A DNA stretch of 64,000 bases from an uncultured Bacteroidales bacterium (lineage in GTDB: Bacteria; Bacteroidota; Bacteroidia; Bacteroidales; P3). Below are positions 16,376 through 24,862 of the stretch, one piece after another. Both the position numbers and the translations under genes were made by a program. The stretch's first letter is position 1; every line of letters starts with the position of its first letter. The DNA lies in contig CAMIVE010000002.1 in assembly GCA_946401725.1 (NCBI GenBank), forward strand, positions 40,963 to 104,962, given 5' to 3'. Under the pieces are notes generated by a model, which did no database searches, had not been told where the DNA came from, and worked only from the letters and a program-made list of their open reading frames with translations.

Positions 16376-17794
16376 CTATTTCCCGCGGCCCTGGAAGATG
16401 ATAATGACGGTGTAGAGAAGTATCTTGATATCGGTGGCGATAGACATGTTCTCAAGGTAGAGAAGATCGTAACGCATGCGTTCAATCATCTCGTCAACAC
16501 TTTCGGCGTAACCGTATTTGACCTGACCCCACGAGGTGATGCCGGGCTTGACTTTGTGGAGAAGGAGGTATTCGGGGGCCTGCTCGACGATCTGGTCGAT
16601 AAAGTATTGCCGTTCGGGTCGGGGGCCGACAATGGACATGGTGCCTTTGAGGACGTTGTAGAACTGGGGGATTTCATCCAGCCGGTATTTGCGCATGATG
16701 CGTCCGAAGGGGGTGATTCGGGGGTCGTCGTCCTTGGAGAGAGCGGGTCCGTTGGCTTCAGCGTCGACATACATGGAGCGGAACTTATGCATTTTGAAAG
16801 GTTTTCCGCGATAACCGATGCGTTCCTGCGCATAGAAAACTGGACCGGGAGAGGTACACTTGACAATAAGGGCTGTAAGCAGAAATACAGGGGAAAGCAA
16901 AAGCAGCGCCAAAAGGGACAACAGGATATCCATCAAACGCTTGAGGGCGTACTGCCACTCCTCCATAGGACGGGGGTTGATGGTGATCAGCGGGGAATGG
17001 AAGATGGAGTTGATCTTGACGGATCCATAGATGATATCACGCAGGTCGGGAGTGATCTTGATGATGACATCGTCGCGTCGGTCGAGCAGACGGATAATCT
17101 GGCTGATCCGGTCGTTCTGGCAGTCTTCGACGGCGAAGATGACTTCCTCGATATGATGCTCCTCGATAAGGGTGTTGATGTCGGAGAGGGAACCCAGATG
17201 GGGCATAACCTGCTGGAGACGGGGGTCGATGAATCCGTTGACGGGGACAAACCCGATGAAGAGGTTACCGGAATAGACGGCCTGGTTTTCGAGGTCCAAA
17301 TAGGTGTCGAAGGCGCGTTTGCCGCTGCCGATAAGGAGTGTGGGGAATCCGATACGACGGGTGTGGACGAGTCGGGCGGTATGGGTGGTGATGACGAGAC
17401 GACCCAGATAGGTGATTGTGAAATGGAGGAGAAAGAGGATAAGGAAGCTGAGGTAGTATTTGTGATAGGAGGAGATATGGTCGTCAAGCAGGAGTGCGAA
17501 AAAAATGACAATCACACCGAAGAGCGATGCGAAGAGTGTCATCTCCAGCTCCTTGAGTCGTGATTTGCGATAGACGTTCTTGTAGGTTCCCTGGAAGGCG
17601 TACAAGCAGACCCATGCAACGGGCAGCAGGATGATTCCCCGCCAGAAGTTGGAATCCTGGAAGACGAGGTTGACATCCTGGAAGCGACCGTTCTCGATGG
17701 CGATTTTGCGGAACAGGAAGAAGGCGGCCCACGCGACGAGGGCGGCACAGACATCCCAGATGATATATTTGAGGGTTTGGCGAGTTGTATTCAG
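16376..17794 (-). CDS. Polyprenyl-phosphate sugar phosphotransferase (WbaP/EpsE type)
   Basis: About 472 residues if started at CTG 17794. The track's 409-residue version begins at an internal TTG inside a transmembrane helix and would lose two membrane helices. The extended N-terminus reads NTTRQTLKYIIWDVCAALV, which is normal for the family, but no ATG, GTG or TTG exists there. The middle has a CoA-binding-like/FNR-like domain (PTLLIGSGKRAFDTYL). The C-terminal bacterial sugar transferase domain shows KRLMDILLSLLALLLLSP, PVFYAQERIGYRGKPF, HKFRSMYVDAE, RKYRLDEIPQFYNVLKG and SIVGPRPER. It links a sugar-phosphate to undecaprenyl phosphate at the inner membrane and so starts exopolysaccharide or O-antigen units. 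Confidence 0.85.
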   Translation of the reverse strand: MNTTRQTLKYIIWDVCAALVAWAAFFLFRKIAIENGRFQDVNLVFQDSNFWRGIILLPVAWVCLYAFQGTYKNVYRKSRLKELEMTLFASLFGVIVIFFALLLDDHISSYHKYYLSFLILFLLHFTITYLGRLVITTHTARLVHTRRIGFPTLLIGSGKRAFDTYLDLENQAVYSGNLFIGFVPVNGFIDPRLQQVMPHLGSLSDINTLIEEHHIEEVIFAVEDCQNDRISQIIRLLDRRDDVIIKITPDLRDIIYGSVKINSIFHSPLITINPRPMEEWQYALKRLMDILLSLLALLLLSPVFLLTALIVKCTSPGPVFYAQERIGYRGKPFKMHKFRSMYVDAEANGPALSKDDDPRITPFGRIMRKYRLDEIPQFYNVLKGTMSIVGPRPERQYFIDQIVEQAPEYLLLHKVKPGITSWGQVKYGYAESVDEMIERMRYDLLYLENMSIATDIKILLYTVIIIFQGRGK

Positions 17795-17861
17795 AGTGTT
17801 CGGGGTTTTAGTGGTTAGAAAGGTAAGGTTAGTTTATTCGCTTGTCTCGGAACAGAGGAGC

Positions 17862-18779
17862 TTACATGGCGATAAGCTTCATGTTGTCGATAAAGAGGCT
17901 GCCGTTCTTGTGGTCTGGATTGAAAGCGGTGAAATAGAGACGGATATCAGGGTAGTGACGGTAGGTCTGACTCCATATCTTGCCGAGGTTGATGTAGATT
18001 TTCTGCCAGCCGGCCTCGGGTTTGCCGTAGATGGTCATAGCGGACATCACTATGTCGCTTCCGCCAGAATAAGAGGGGTTTTTGAGTCCGACGCTGAAGT
18101 CAAAATCGCTCCAGTAGTCCATCTCGAGGTAGAGCACGGCACCGGGATCGCCTACATGGCAGGTGGTATCGGCCCAGAAGTTGAGCGCGGTGACGCTGTC
18201 AGGGATACGAATGACCCCACAGCCGTATCCTGAACGAACGGTGTCGGACTTGTAAACCAGACGTGAGACGACGGTATCGAGCTTGACAGCTCCGGGACCG
18301 GGTTCGAAAAACTCTTTCCACAGAACACTCATAACGGAATGGCTGATATAATGCGTCTCGAGGGTGTCGATACGGGTCACGGAATCTGTCGTAAGTTGGA
18401 TATTGTTGAGTGTCAGCGTTTCGAAGAAGGGATAGGCGATGCGTGTACCGGCAATGCCATTTTGCTTGACAACGGGAACAACACGGACGATGTCGATGTT
18501 GCCTTGTTTGAGAACGGGTATACGGCACGGGAGGTTGTAGGTACCGAGGTCTGTCTCGGCTTCGTCGCCCTCTTGCCACACGATGACATTGACGGCATCG
18601 ATGGCACTGGTGAAGAATCCGTCCTCGGGACTCCAGGAGTCGGCGGGGTTGTCCTTAAGGGTGACGGTGCCGATCTCGAGATATGCGGGGGCGGTAAGAT
18701 CCCCTTCATAGCGGTCGCAGGCGGCGAAAAGGAAACCGGCGGAAAGAAGTATGATGGATTTTTTGAATATGCGATTCAT
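17862..18779 (-). CDS. Hypothetical lipoprotein
   Basis: 305 residues from the internal Met (MNRIFKKSIILLSAG); the track start adds 16 residues before a clear lipoprotein signal ending FLFAACDR. The mature part is beta-rich with many Asp/Thr pairs. It ends in a jelly-roll-like stretch (GWQKIYINLGKIW, DIRLYFTAF, SLFIDNMKLIAM), resembling Bacteroidales lipoproteins with a carbohydrate-binding-like C-domain. The function is not recognised. It is upstream of the sugar transferase on the same strand, 67 nt from its CTG. Confidence 0.75.
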   Translation of the reverse strand: MNRIFKKSIILLSAGFLFAACDRYEGDLTAPAYLEIGTVTLKDNPADSWSPEDGFFTSAIDAVNVIVWQEGDEAETDLGTYNLPCRIPVLKQGNIDIVRVVPVVKQNGIAGTRIAYPFFETLTLNNIQLTTDSVTRIDTLETHYISHSVMSVLWKEFFEPGPGAVKLDTVVSRLVYKSDTVRSGYGCGVIRIPDSVTALNFWADTTCHVGDPGAVLYLEMDYWSDFDFSVGLKNPSYSGGSDIVMSAMTIYGKPEAGWQKIYINLGKIWSQTYRHYPDIRLYFTAFNPDHKNGSLFIDNMKLIAM

Positions 18780-18890
18780 CGACAATGGGGTATGTTTGTT
18801 TAAAAAAGAGAAACGTCGGATGGACATTTGTAATGGGGAAAACGCACGAAAGGGGATTATATTGTATCTTTGTTCTTTTATCTTTTCACT

Positions 18891-19808
18891 TTATACTTTA
18901 CCGCCTGCTGTTTTGACCGCTTTTTTACGCTGTGCAACGGTGAGACCGACAAAGACAACAATAATACCTGCCACTTTCAAGAGGCTGATGGTTTCCTGCC
19001 CCATCAGCAAGGCGAGGAGGAGCGAGAAGACGGGTATGATATTGTTGTAGACGGATCCGGCAGTGGCACCAAGTCGTCGCATACCGTAGTTGAAACACAT
19101 ATAGGCCACGGTGGAGCATAGGATGCCGAGAAACGCCAGATCGAACAGCATACGGGGCGAGTATGAAAGAAGCGGCAGTTTGTCGCTGTCTGTCAGAAGC
19201 ATGAGCGGCAAAAAATAGACAAGGGCTATGAGGTTCTGATAGCTGGTGATGGTCACGGGTCGATAATGGTCGAGAATCCGGACTAAGGTCAGGGTGTAGA
19301 CGACGGCAATCAGCACGGCACAGGCAAGCAGGAGTATGCCACGCGGACTGGCATTGAACGAGAAATCGTCGTTCATGGACATCAGCATGATGCCGACCAA
19401 CGAAAGGAGAACACCGATTACAGCTTGGATCCGCAGCCGTTCCTTATACACCAACGCCATCGCAAAGGGAATGAAAAGGGGGATGGTGGCAATAATGATG
19501 GAAGCGAGACTACCTGTCACATATTTCACTCCGGTGGTCTCACAGATACTGTATAGGAAAGGTTCGCAAAAAGCGAGGAGAAGGAAATACTTCAGATGGC
19601 CTTTGCGGATGGGCTCCAACTGATGGGTCAATGCAAGCAACGGCAAGGTAAACAGCGAAGCAACCAACATGCGGAAGGTGATGATAATATAGGGTGTAAT
19701 AGCTGTTTCGTTCAAGAAAAGGTCCTTCGTGAAAATGAACGAGGCGCCCCAGAAGGCCGACGAGACAACCAGTAGTGTTTGAGGCAAATATTTTTTTAAT
19801 TTTGACAT
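18891..19808 (-). CDS. EamA-family (DMT) transporter
   Basis: 305 residues with ten predicted membrane helices in two EamA repeats. The first repeat begins VVSSAFWGASFIFTKD and the second near GILLLACAVLIAVVYT. The last helix is followed by a short basic tail (AQRKKAVKTAGG). Members export metabolites such as amino acids across the inner membrane; the substrate here is unknown. It is divergent from the phosphoesterase gene with only 62 nt between starts. A TACTTTTG box on the minus strand (19839-19832) could serve it, but no clear -33 TTTG precedes it. Confidence 0.88.
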   Translation of the reverse strand: MSKLKKYLPQTLLVVSSAFWGASFIFTKDLFLNETAITPYIIITFRMLVASLFTLPLLALTHQLEPIRKGHLKYFLLLAFCEPFLYSICETTGVKYVTGSLASIIIATIPLFIPFAMALVYKERLRIQAVIGVLLSLVGIMLMSMNDDFSFNASPRGILLLACAVLIAVVYTLTLVRILDHYRPVTITSYQNLIALVYFLPLMLLTDSDKLPLLSYSPRMLFDLAFLGILCSTVAYMCFNYGMRRLGATAGSVYNNIIPVFSLLLALLMGQETISLLKVAGIIVVFVGLTVAQRKKAVKTAGGKV

Positions 19809-19831
19809 TTGATGTAACTATCGTAATTTTG
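19801..19831 (+). promoter_or_regulatory. Promoter of the YfcE-like phosphoesterase gene
   Basis: TTTG at 19801-19804, a 19-nt spacer, then TAATTTTG at 19824-19831. The start codon is 40 nt downstream. The element overlaps the first codons of the divergent EamA gene. Confidence 0.7.
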
Positions 19832-19870
19832 CAAAAGTACGAAATAACATTCACATAGCCATAAATAGCC

Positions 19871-20356
19871 ATGAAACGAATTGGTATTCTGTCTGATACA
19901 CATGGAAAGATTCCTAATCAAGTCTATTCTTTTTTCAAAGATTGCGACGAATTGTGGCATGCGGGCGACATCGGGAAATGGGTTCTGGACGAGTTGCGTG
20001 CTTTCAAACCGGTGGTGGCCGTATACGGCAATACGGACGATTGGAATATGCGGATGGTTGTTCCGGAGACGCAACTGTTCCGCCGCGAGAACATGAAAAT
20101 CCTCATGACGCATATCGGCGGCTATCCCGACCACTACGAGAAACGCATCCTCCCGCTGCTGACATCGGAGCGACCGGACATTTTCGTCTCGGGTCATTCC
20201 CACATCCTGAAAGTGATGTACGACAAAACGTACCAATTGCTGCACATCAACCCTGGCGCCGCCGGCCAGCAGGGGTTCCACCTCAAGGGAACACTCGTCC
20301 GGCTGGTACTCGACGGCACACCCAAAAACCTAGAGATCTGCGAATTTGAAAAATAG
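19871..20356 (+). CDS. Metallophosphoesterase, YfcE/MJ0936 type
   Basis: 161 residues of the calcineurin-like fold. Metal ligands are visible in order: GILSDTHGK, LWHAGDIG, VYGNTDDW, LMTHIGGYP, FVSGHSHI and the closing INPGAAGQQ. The family is a soluble phosphodiesterase of about this length with unsettled natural substrates. It has its own promoter and is followed by a C-rich repeat and an ATPase-domain gene. Confidence 0.92.
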   Translation: MKRIGILSDTHGKIPNQVYSFFKDCDELWHAGDIGKWVLDELRAFKPVVAVYGNTDDWNMRMVVPETQLFRRENMKILMTHIGGYPDHYEKRILPLLTSERPDIFVSGHSHILKVMYDKTYQLLHINPGAAGQQGFHLKGTLVRLVLDGTPKNLEICEFEK

Positions 20357-20357
20357 C

Positions 20358-20420
20358 ATCCACCCCCATCAAACCCACCAAACCCATTAACCCCATCACC
20401 CCCATCAAACCCATCAACCC
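20358..20420 (+). repeat. C-rich short tandem repeat before the HATPase gene
   Basis: Between two genes lies an almost pure CCCATCAAA/CCCACC pattern of about seven imperfect units, running directly up to the ATG at 20421. There is no G on the plus strand in this stretch. It occupies the ribosome-binding and leader region of the next gene, so unit-number changes could alter expression. Confidence 0.7.
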
Positions 20421-20969
20421 ATGAAAGAACTAGCAATGCATGTATACGACCTGATGGAAAACTCAACAGCAGCCAACGCCACAAAGGTCGAACTGACTAT
20501 CAAAGACAGCCTGAAAGAAAACATATACGACTTCACCATTGTGGACAACGGCAAAGGAATGTCCCCTGAATTCCTCGCCAAAGTGACCGACCCCTACACC
20601 ACCTCACGCACCACACGCAAAGTGGGATTGGGACTGCCGTTGATAAAGATGAACACGGAGAATTGTGGCGGCGGAATGACGCTCGAAAGCGAGGTGGGCA
20701 AAGGAACACGCCTCCATTTCTGGTTTCAGCACGACCATTGGGACCGTCCACCCATGGGCGATCTTTCGGGCACTATCGTGATGCTGTGCGCCGCCCATCA
20801 GGACATCCATATCATCTATACCCATATCACCGACGACGGCGAATTTGTCTTCGACACCGACGAAATCAAGGAGGCCCTCGACGGTATGGACATGAACGAC
20901 ATGAAAGTCTACAGCTGGCTAAAAGACATGGTTCAGGAGAACCTCGAAGAGATCAAGTACAACAACTAA
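20421..20969 (+). CDS. Small ATP-binding protein, histidine-kinase-like ATPase domain
   Basis: 182 residues. The N-terminal 110 residues are a HATPase_c domain: N-box DLMENSTAANATKVEL, G1 VDNGKGMS, and G2 TTRKVGLGLPLIKM followed by GKGTRLHFW. No dimerisation/phosphoacceptor domain and no sensor are present, so this is not a normal two-component kinase. The tail (DLSGTIVMLCAAHQDIHIIY and on) is a separate small domain also seen in stand-alone ATPases encoded beside hydrogenase genes in anaerobes; no hydrogenase gene is in view here. It is convergent with polA, 18 nt apart. The role is unknown. Confidence 0.75.
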   Translation: MKELAMHVYDLMENSTAANATKVELTIKDSLKENIYDFTIVDNGKGMSPEFLAKVTDPYTTSRTTRKVGLGLPLIKMNTENCGGGMTLESEVGKGTRLHFWFQHDHWDRPPMGDLSGTIVMLCAAHQDIHIIYTHITDDGEFVFDTDEIKEALDGMDMNDMKVYSWLKDMVQENLEEIKYNN

Positions 20970-20987
20970 GCAAACAGTTATTCAACT

Positions 20988-23783
20988 CTAGTGAGCCTCT
21001 AACCAGTTCTGTCCGACATCGATACCCACCTCCACTGGAATGGTGAGCGGCAAGGCTCCAACCATTTCGTCGTGGACTATCTGCCTTACTTGCTCCTCTT
21101 CTGGGTTGTAGAGATCAAACACCAGTTCGTCGTGCACCTGCAGTATCATCTTTGTCCGCAGTCCCTGTTCCTGTAAACGGCTCCAGATGCGGATCATGGC
21201 AATTTTAATCATATCGGCCGACGTCCCTTGGATGGGCATATTGACGGCATTGCGCTCTGCAAACTGACGCTGGGCGGCGTTGCGGCTGTTGATGTCGTAG
21301 AGGTAACGTCGACGACCCAAAAGGGTTTGTGCATAGCCGTGTTCCCTGGCGAAAGCAACATTTTCGTCAATATACTGCTTGATGGACGGATACTGCTCAA
21401 AATATTCCTCAATCAATGCGGCCGCCTCCTTGCGGGGAATACCCAATTGCTCTGAAAGACCAAAAGCACTGATGCCATAGATGATGCCGAAATTGACCGA
21501 TTTGGCATTCCGACGCTGCTCCTTGCTGACTTCGTCCAACGCGACATGGTATATCTTTGCAGCGGTGGCTGCATGAATGTCGTAATGGTTGGCGAAAGCG
21601 GCAATCATGTGCTCGTCACGGGCCAACGATGCGATGATACGCAACTCAATCTGGGAATAGTCGGCGGCAAGGATGCTGTAGCCCTCGCCACGCGGCACAA
21701 AGGCTCGGCGGATCTCCCGCCCCCGTTCCGTACGGATAGGGATGTTCTGCAGATTGGGGTTGGACGAACTGAGACGTCCCGTGGCAGTTACCGCCTGGTT
21801 GTAGATGGTATGCAGGCGACCCGTGACGGGATTGATCAGCTTCGGGAAACTGTCGAGATAGGTGGAGATAAGCTTGCTCACCGAACGGTACTCCAATATC
21901 AGCGGCACCACCGGATGTCGGGCACTCAACCGTTGAAGCACCTCCTCAGCAGTGCTGTACTGCTTGGTGGCCGTCAAGGGGGGCTTGTCGGTGATACGCA
22001 GCTTGTCGTAGAGCACCTCGCCTAACTGCTTGGGCGAACTGATATTGAACTCGCATCCCGCTTGTCGGTAGATTTCCTGCACGATCTCGTCACGCTGGCG
22101 CGAAAGGTCGGCAGAATAGCGCTGCAACGCCTCCGTGTCAATACGCACACCCTCTCGTTCCATGTCCACCAGCACATCCACCAACGGTATTTCCACCTCA
22201 TGGTATAACGCCGTCATGTCGTTTTCCAGCAATCGCTGCTTCATCGGCTCGTATAGACGGTAGAGTAGTTCGGCCATATGGAACGGGTAGTCGGCATCCC
22301 CCTCCTCGGCTGTTTCGCCCAGTACGCTGGAACATATGAAATCCAGATAGTGACGGGCCTCCGGATCCAGCAGGTAATGGGCCAGCAGCACATCGAATAC
22401 CTCTCCGTCGACAGCAACTCCCTGATCCAGACACAGATGTTTCAACTGCTTCAGGTCATAACAGACCTTGCAGGTGCCACTGTTGCCCAACGCTCCCTGA
22501 AGCAGGGAGAAGTAGGCATTCCCTTCAAATGGAAGATAGAACGATTCGTCCGCAGAAGTGGCAAAGGCGATGCCGCGCAGCTCCTTGGTCTTCGCATCCG
22601 CATCGACAAAAAGGGCAAAGTTTCGTTCCTCGAGTGTCGCCAGATGCTCAATGGTGACCGTTTGACGCCGCTTGCCGGATGCGCTGTTCTGAAGACCGTC
22701 CGTCCTCTTGCTGTCGCTGTCTGCAGGCTCCGTTTGCTCTGCAGGCATGTCGAAAAGCGACACCTGCGACGGATCAGTCGCCGGCCGCCGTTTCCCTTGG
22801 GGGCGGTCCGCCTTCGTCTCGCGGGCAGTCCCCTCCCCGCTGTCTTTTTTCCCATCTCCTTTCACCCGCAGATTCAGCTTCATGGCCAAATCAGGGTTAC
22901 TGACACTTAGATCGGTATAGATACGCTTGGCAAAAGCTCTGAATTCCAACTCGGAAAAAAGGGCGGCCAGACGCTCATAGTCGGGCGTTCCCACTGCTAG
23001 GGTCGCCTCGTCGAAGGTCACCGGCGCTTCTACGCAGATAGTGGCCAGCTCCTTCGAAAGCAACGCCTGCTCGCTGTATTCCTTCACCAGCTGACGCAGC
23101 TTCTCGTTACGGACCTCGTCGGCACGTGCCACCAACTGCTCCACACTTCCGAACTGCTCCACCAGCTGCTTGGCCTTCTTCTCCCCCACCCCGGGAATGC
23201 CCGGGATATTGTCAACCGCGTCACCCCAAAGACCCAATATGTCGGCTACCTGCGAGGGACGCTCCACGCTGAAAGCGGCACACACCTCCGCAGGGGTGTA
23301 GATACTGTCTGGCTTGCCCATCCGTCCGAAACGGTACAGATGCACATGGTCTGTCACCAACTGGGCGAAATCCTTGTCGGGCGTCACCATCAGCACCTCG
23401 TCGAAACCAGCCGCTTCCGCCTGTCGCGAAAGGGTGCCTATCAAGTCGTCAGCCTCGTAACCGGCTTTCGTCACTACCGGTATCGAGAATCCGTCAATCA
23501 CCTGATGGATGTACGGTAAAGCGGTGATGATATCCTCCGGCATCGCCTCGCGGTTCGCCTTGTAGTCCGCATAGCGTTCATGACGGAATGTCGGTTCCGA
23601 CAGGTCGAAGCACACCGCACAATGCGTGGGGCGTTGCTGACGCAGCAAATCATATAGCGTCGTGGTGAATCCCAGTACCGCCGACGTGTTCTGCCCCCGG
23701 CTGTTCATCCGCGGGTTGTGGTTCAGCGCATAATAGGCACGGTAGACCATCGCCATACCGTCCAGAAGCATCAGTTTCTTCAT
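20988..23783 (-). CDS. polA: DNA polymerase I
   Basis: 931 residues from the ATG at 23783; the track start adds 20 residues inside pdxA. The 5'-nuclease domain is residues 1-260 (LLDGMAMVYRAYYAL, EADDLIGTL). A Lys/Thr/Asp-rich linker of about 50 residues follows. The 3'-5' exonuclease-fold domain looks degenerate: the E. coli Asp424 region NLKYDRG corresponds to DLKQLKH. The polymerase domain is complete: motif A DYSQIELRIIASLA, motif B RRNAKSVNFGIIYGIS, motif C QVHDELVFD. It fills gaps and removes RNA primers. The start codon overlaps the pdxA stop by one base (TGATG), so it is translationally coupled. Confidence 0.96.
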   Translation of the reverse strand: MKKLMLLDGMAMVYRAYYALNHNPRMNSRGQNTSAVLGFTTTLYDLLRQQRPTHCAVCFDLSEPTFRHERYADYKANREAMPEDIITALPYIHQVIDGFSIPVVTKAGYEADDLIGTLSRQAEAAGFDEVLMVTPDKDFAQLVTDHVHLYRFGRMGKPDSIYTPAEVCAAFSVERPSQVADILGLWGDAVDNIPGIPGVGEKKAKQLVEQFGSVEQLVARADEVRNEKLRQLVKEYSEQALLSKELATICVEAPVTFDEATLAVGTPDYERLAALFSELEFRAFAKRIYTDLSVSNPDLAMKLNLRVKGDGKKDSGEGTARETKADRPQGKRRPATDPSQVSLFDMPAEQTEPADSDSKRTDGLQNSASGKRRQTVTIEHLATLEERNFALFVDADAKTKELRGIAFATSADESFYLPFEGNAYFSLLQGALGNSGTCKVCYDLKQLKHLCLDQGVAVDGEVFDVLLAHYLLDPEARHYLDFICSSVLGETAEEGDADYPFHMAELLYRLYEPMKQRLLENDMTALYHEVEIPLVDVLVDMEREGVRIDTEALQRYSADLSRQRDEIVQEIYRQAGCEFNISSPKQLGEVLYDKLRITDKPPLTATKQYSTAEEVLQRLSARHPVVPLILEYRSVSKLISTYLDSFPKLINPVTGRLHTIYNQAVTATGRLSSSNPNLQNIPIRTERGREIRRAFVPRGEGYSILAADYSQIELRIIASLARDEHMIAAFANHYDIHAATAAKIYHVALDEVSKEQRRNAKSVNFGIIYGISAFGLSEQLGIPRKEAAALIEEYFEQYPSIKQYIDENVAFAREHGYAQTLLGRRRYLYDINSRNAAQRQFAERNAVNMPIQGTSADMIKIAMIRIWSRLQEQGLRTKMILQVHDELVFDLYNPEEEQVRQIVHDEMVGALPLTIPVEVGIDVGQNWLEAH

Positions 23784-24826
23784 CACTTCAGCGGGTTTTC
23801 TGTCAACTGGTCGTATTCGCGGCGGTGACGCAGTATGTCGCATGCCAGAAAGACCGCACGGCGGAACGACTGTTCGCTCGCCTTCCCCTTGCCAGCTATG
23901 TCATATGCTGTCCCGTGGGCCGGCGAGGTACGAATCACATCCAGACCTGCCGTATAGTTCACCCCTTCGGTGAACGACATCAGCTTGAACGGTATCAGCC
24001 CTTGGTCGTGATACAAGGCGAGCACACCGTCGAACTTGTTAAATTCGCTCGAACCGAAGAAACCGTCTGAAGGATAGGGACCGTAGACAAGCGTTCCCCC
24101 TTCGTATGCTTCGTCAATGGCCGGCTTCACCACCTCCAGGTCCTGACTGCCGATGACCCCGTTGTCTCCCGCATGCGGGTCAAGCGCCAAAACGGCGATC
24201 TTAGGCATCGGAATACCGAAATCACGCTTCAACGAGTCATGCATGATACTGATTTTCTCCAACAGCAGCTCTTTCGTGATGGCCGCCGGAACTTCGTGGA
24301 GCGCCAGATGGTTCGTCACGATACCGATGCGGATCCGGTCGCATACCATCATCATCAACGACTTGCCGTTGAATTTGTTCGACAGATACTCCGTATGACC
24401 TGGAAAATCAAAATCCGACGACTGGATATTCTTCTTGTTGATTGGCGCCGTCACCAGCACATCCACCGACCCGTTCTTCAAATCCTCACACGCCTTGTCC
24501 AACGCCAACCGGCTCAATTTGCCGGCCACCTCTGTCGATTTACCAATGTCTATCTTGATTTCATCAGGCACAAGGTTGATCACGTTGAACTTCTTTTCCA
24601 TCGCCTGCGACGCATCGTGGATGGCCGAGAAATTCAGCTCCTGATGCTGTTGGGTGAGCAGCTTCTTGTGATACGAGGCCACCTTCGTCGATCCGTACAG
24701 AATCGGCGTGCAGTGCTCAAACATACGGAGGTCCGAGAACGTTTTCAGAATCACTTCGTAGCCGATACCGTTGATGTCACCGTGAGTGATTGCAAGTTTT
24801 ATTTTATGAGATTCGTTTTTTGTCAT
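23783..24826 (-). CDS. pdxA: 4-hydroxythreonine-4-phosphate dehydrogenase
   Basis: 347 residues. It oxidises 4-phosphohydroxy-L-threonine in the DXP-dependent vitamin B6 pathway. Family motifs: AITHGDINGIGYEV at the N-terminus, FPGHTEYL, VLALDPHAGDNGVIG with metal-ligand His, PYPSDGFFGS, LYHDQGLIPFK and RTSPAHGTAYDIAGK. Length is normal. It starts 36 nt after the aminopeptidase stop. Confidence 0.96.
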   Translation of the reverse strand: MTKNESHKIKLAITHGDINGIGYEVILKTFSDLRMFEHCTPILYGSTKVASYHKKLLTQQHQELNFSAIHDASQAMEKKFNVINLVPDEIKIDIGKSTEVAGKLSRLALDKACEDLKNGSVDVLVTAPINKKNIQSSDFDFPGHTEYLSNKFNGKSLMMMVCDRIRIGIVTNHLALHEVPAAITKELLLEKISIMHDSLKRDFGIPMPKIAVLALDPHAGDNGVIGSQDLEVVKPAIDEAYEGGTLVYGPYPSDGFFGSSEFNKFDGVLALYHDQGLIPFKLMSFTEGVNYTAGLDVIRTSPAHGTAYDIAGKGKASEQSFRRAVFLACDILRHRREYDQLTENPLK

Positions 24827-24862
24827 GACAGTTGAATTATTTTTGGAAAGAAAATTACATCA

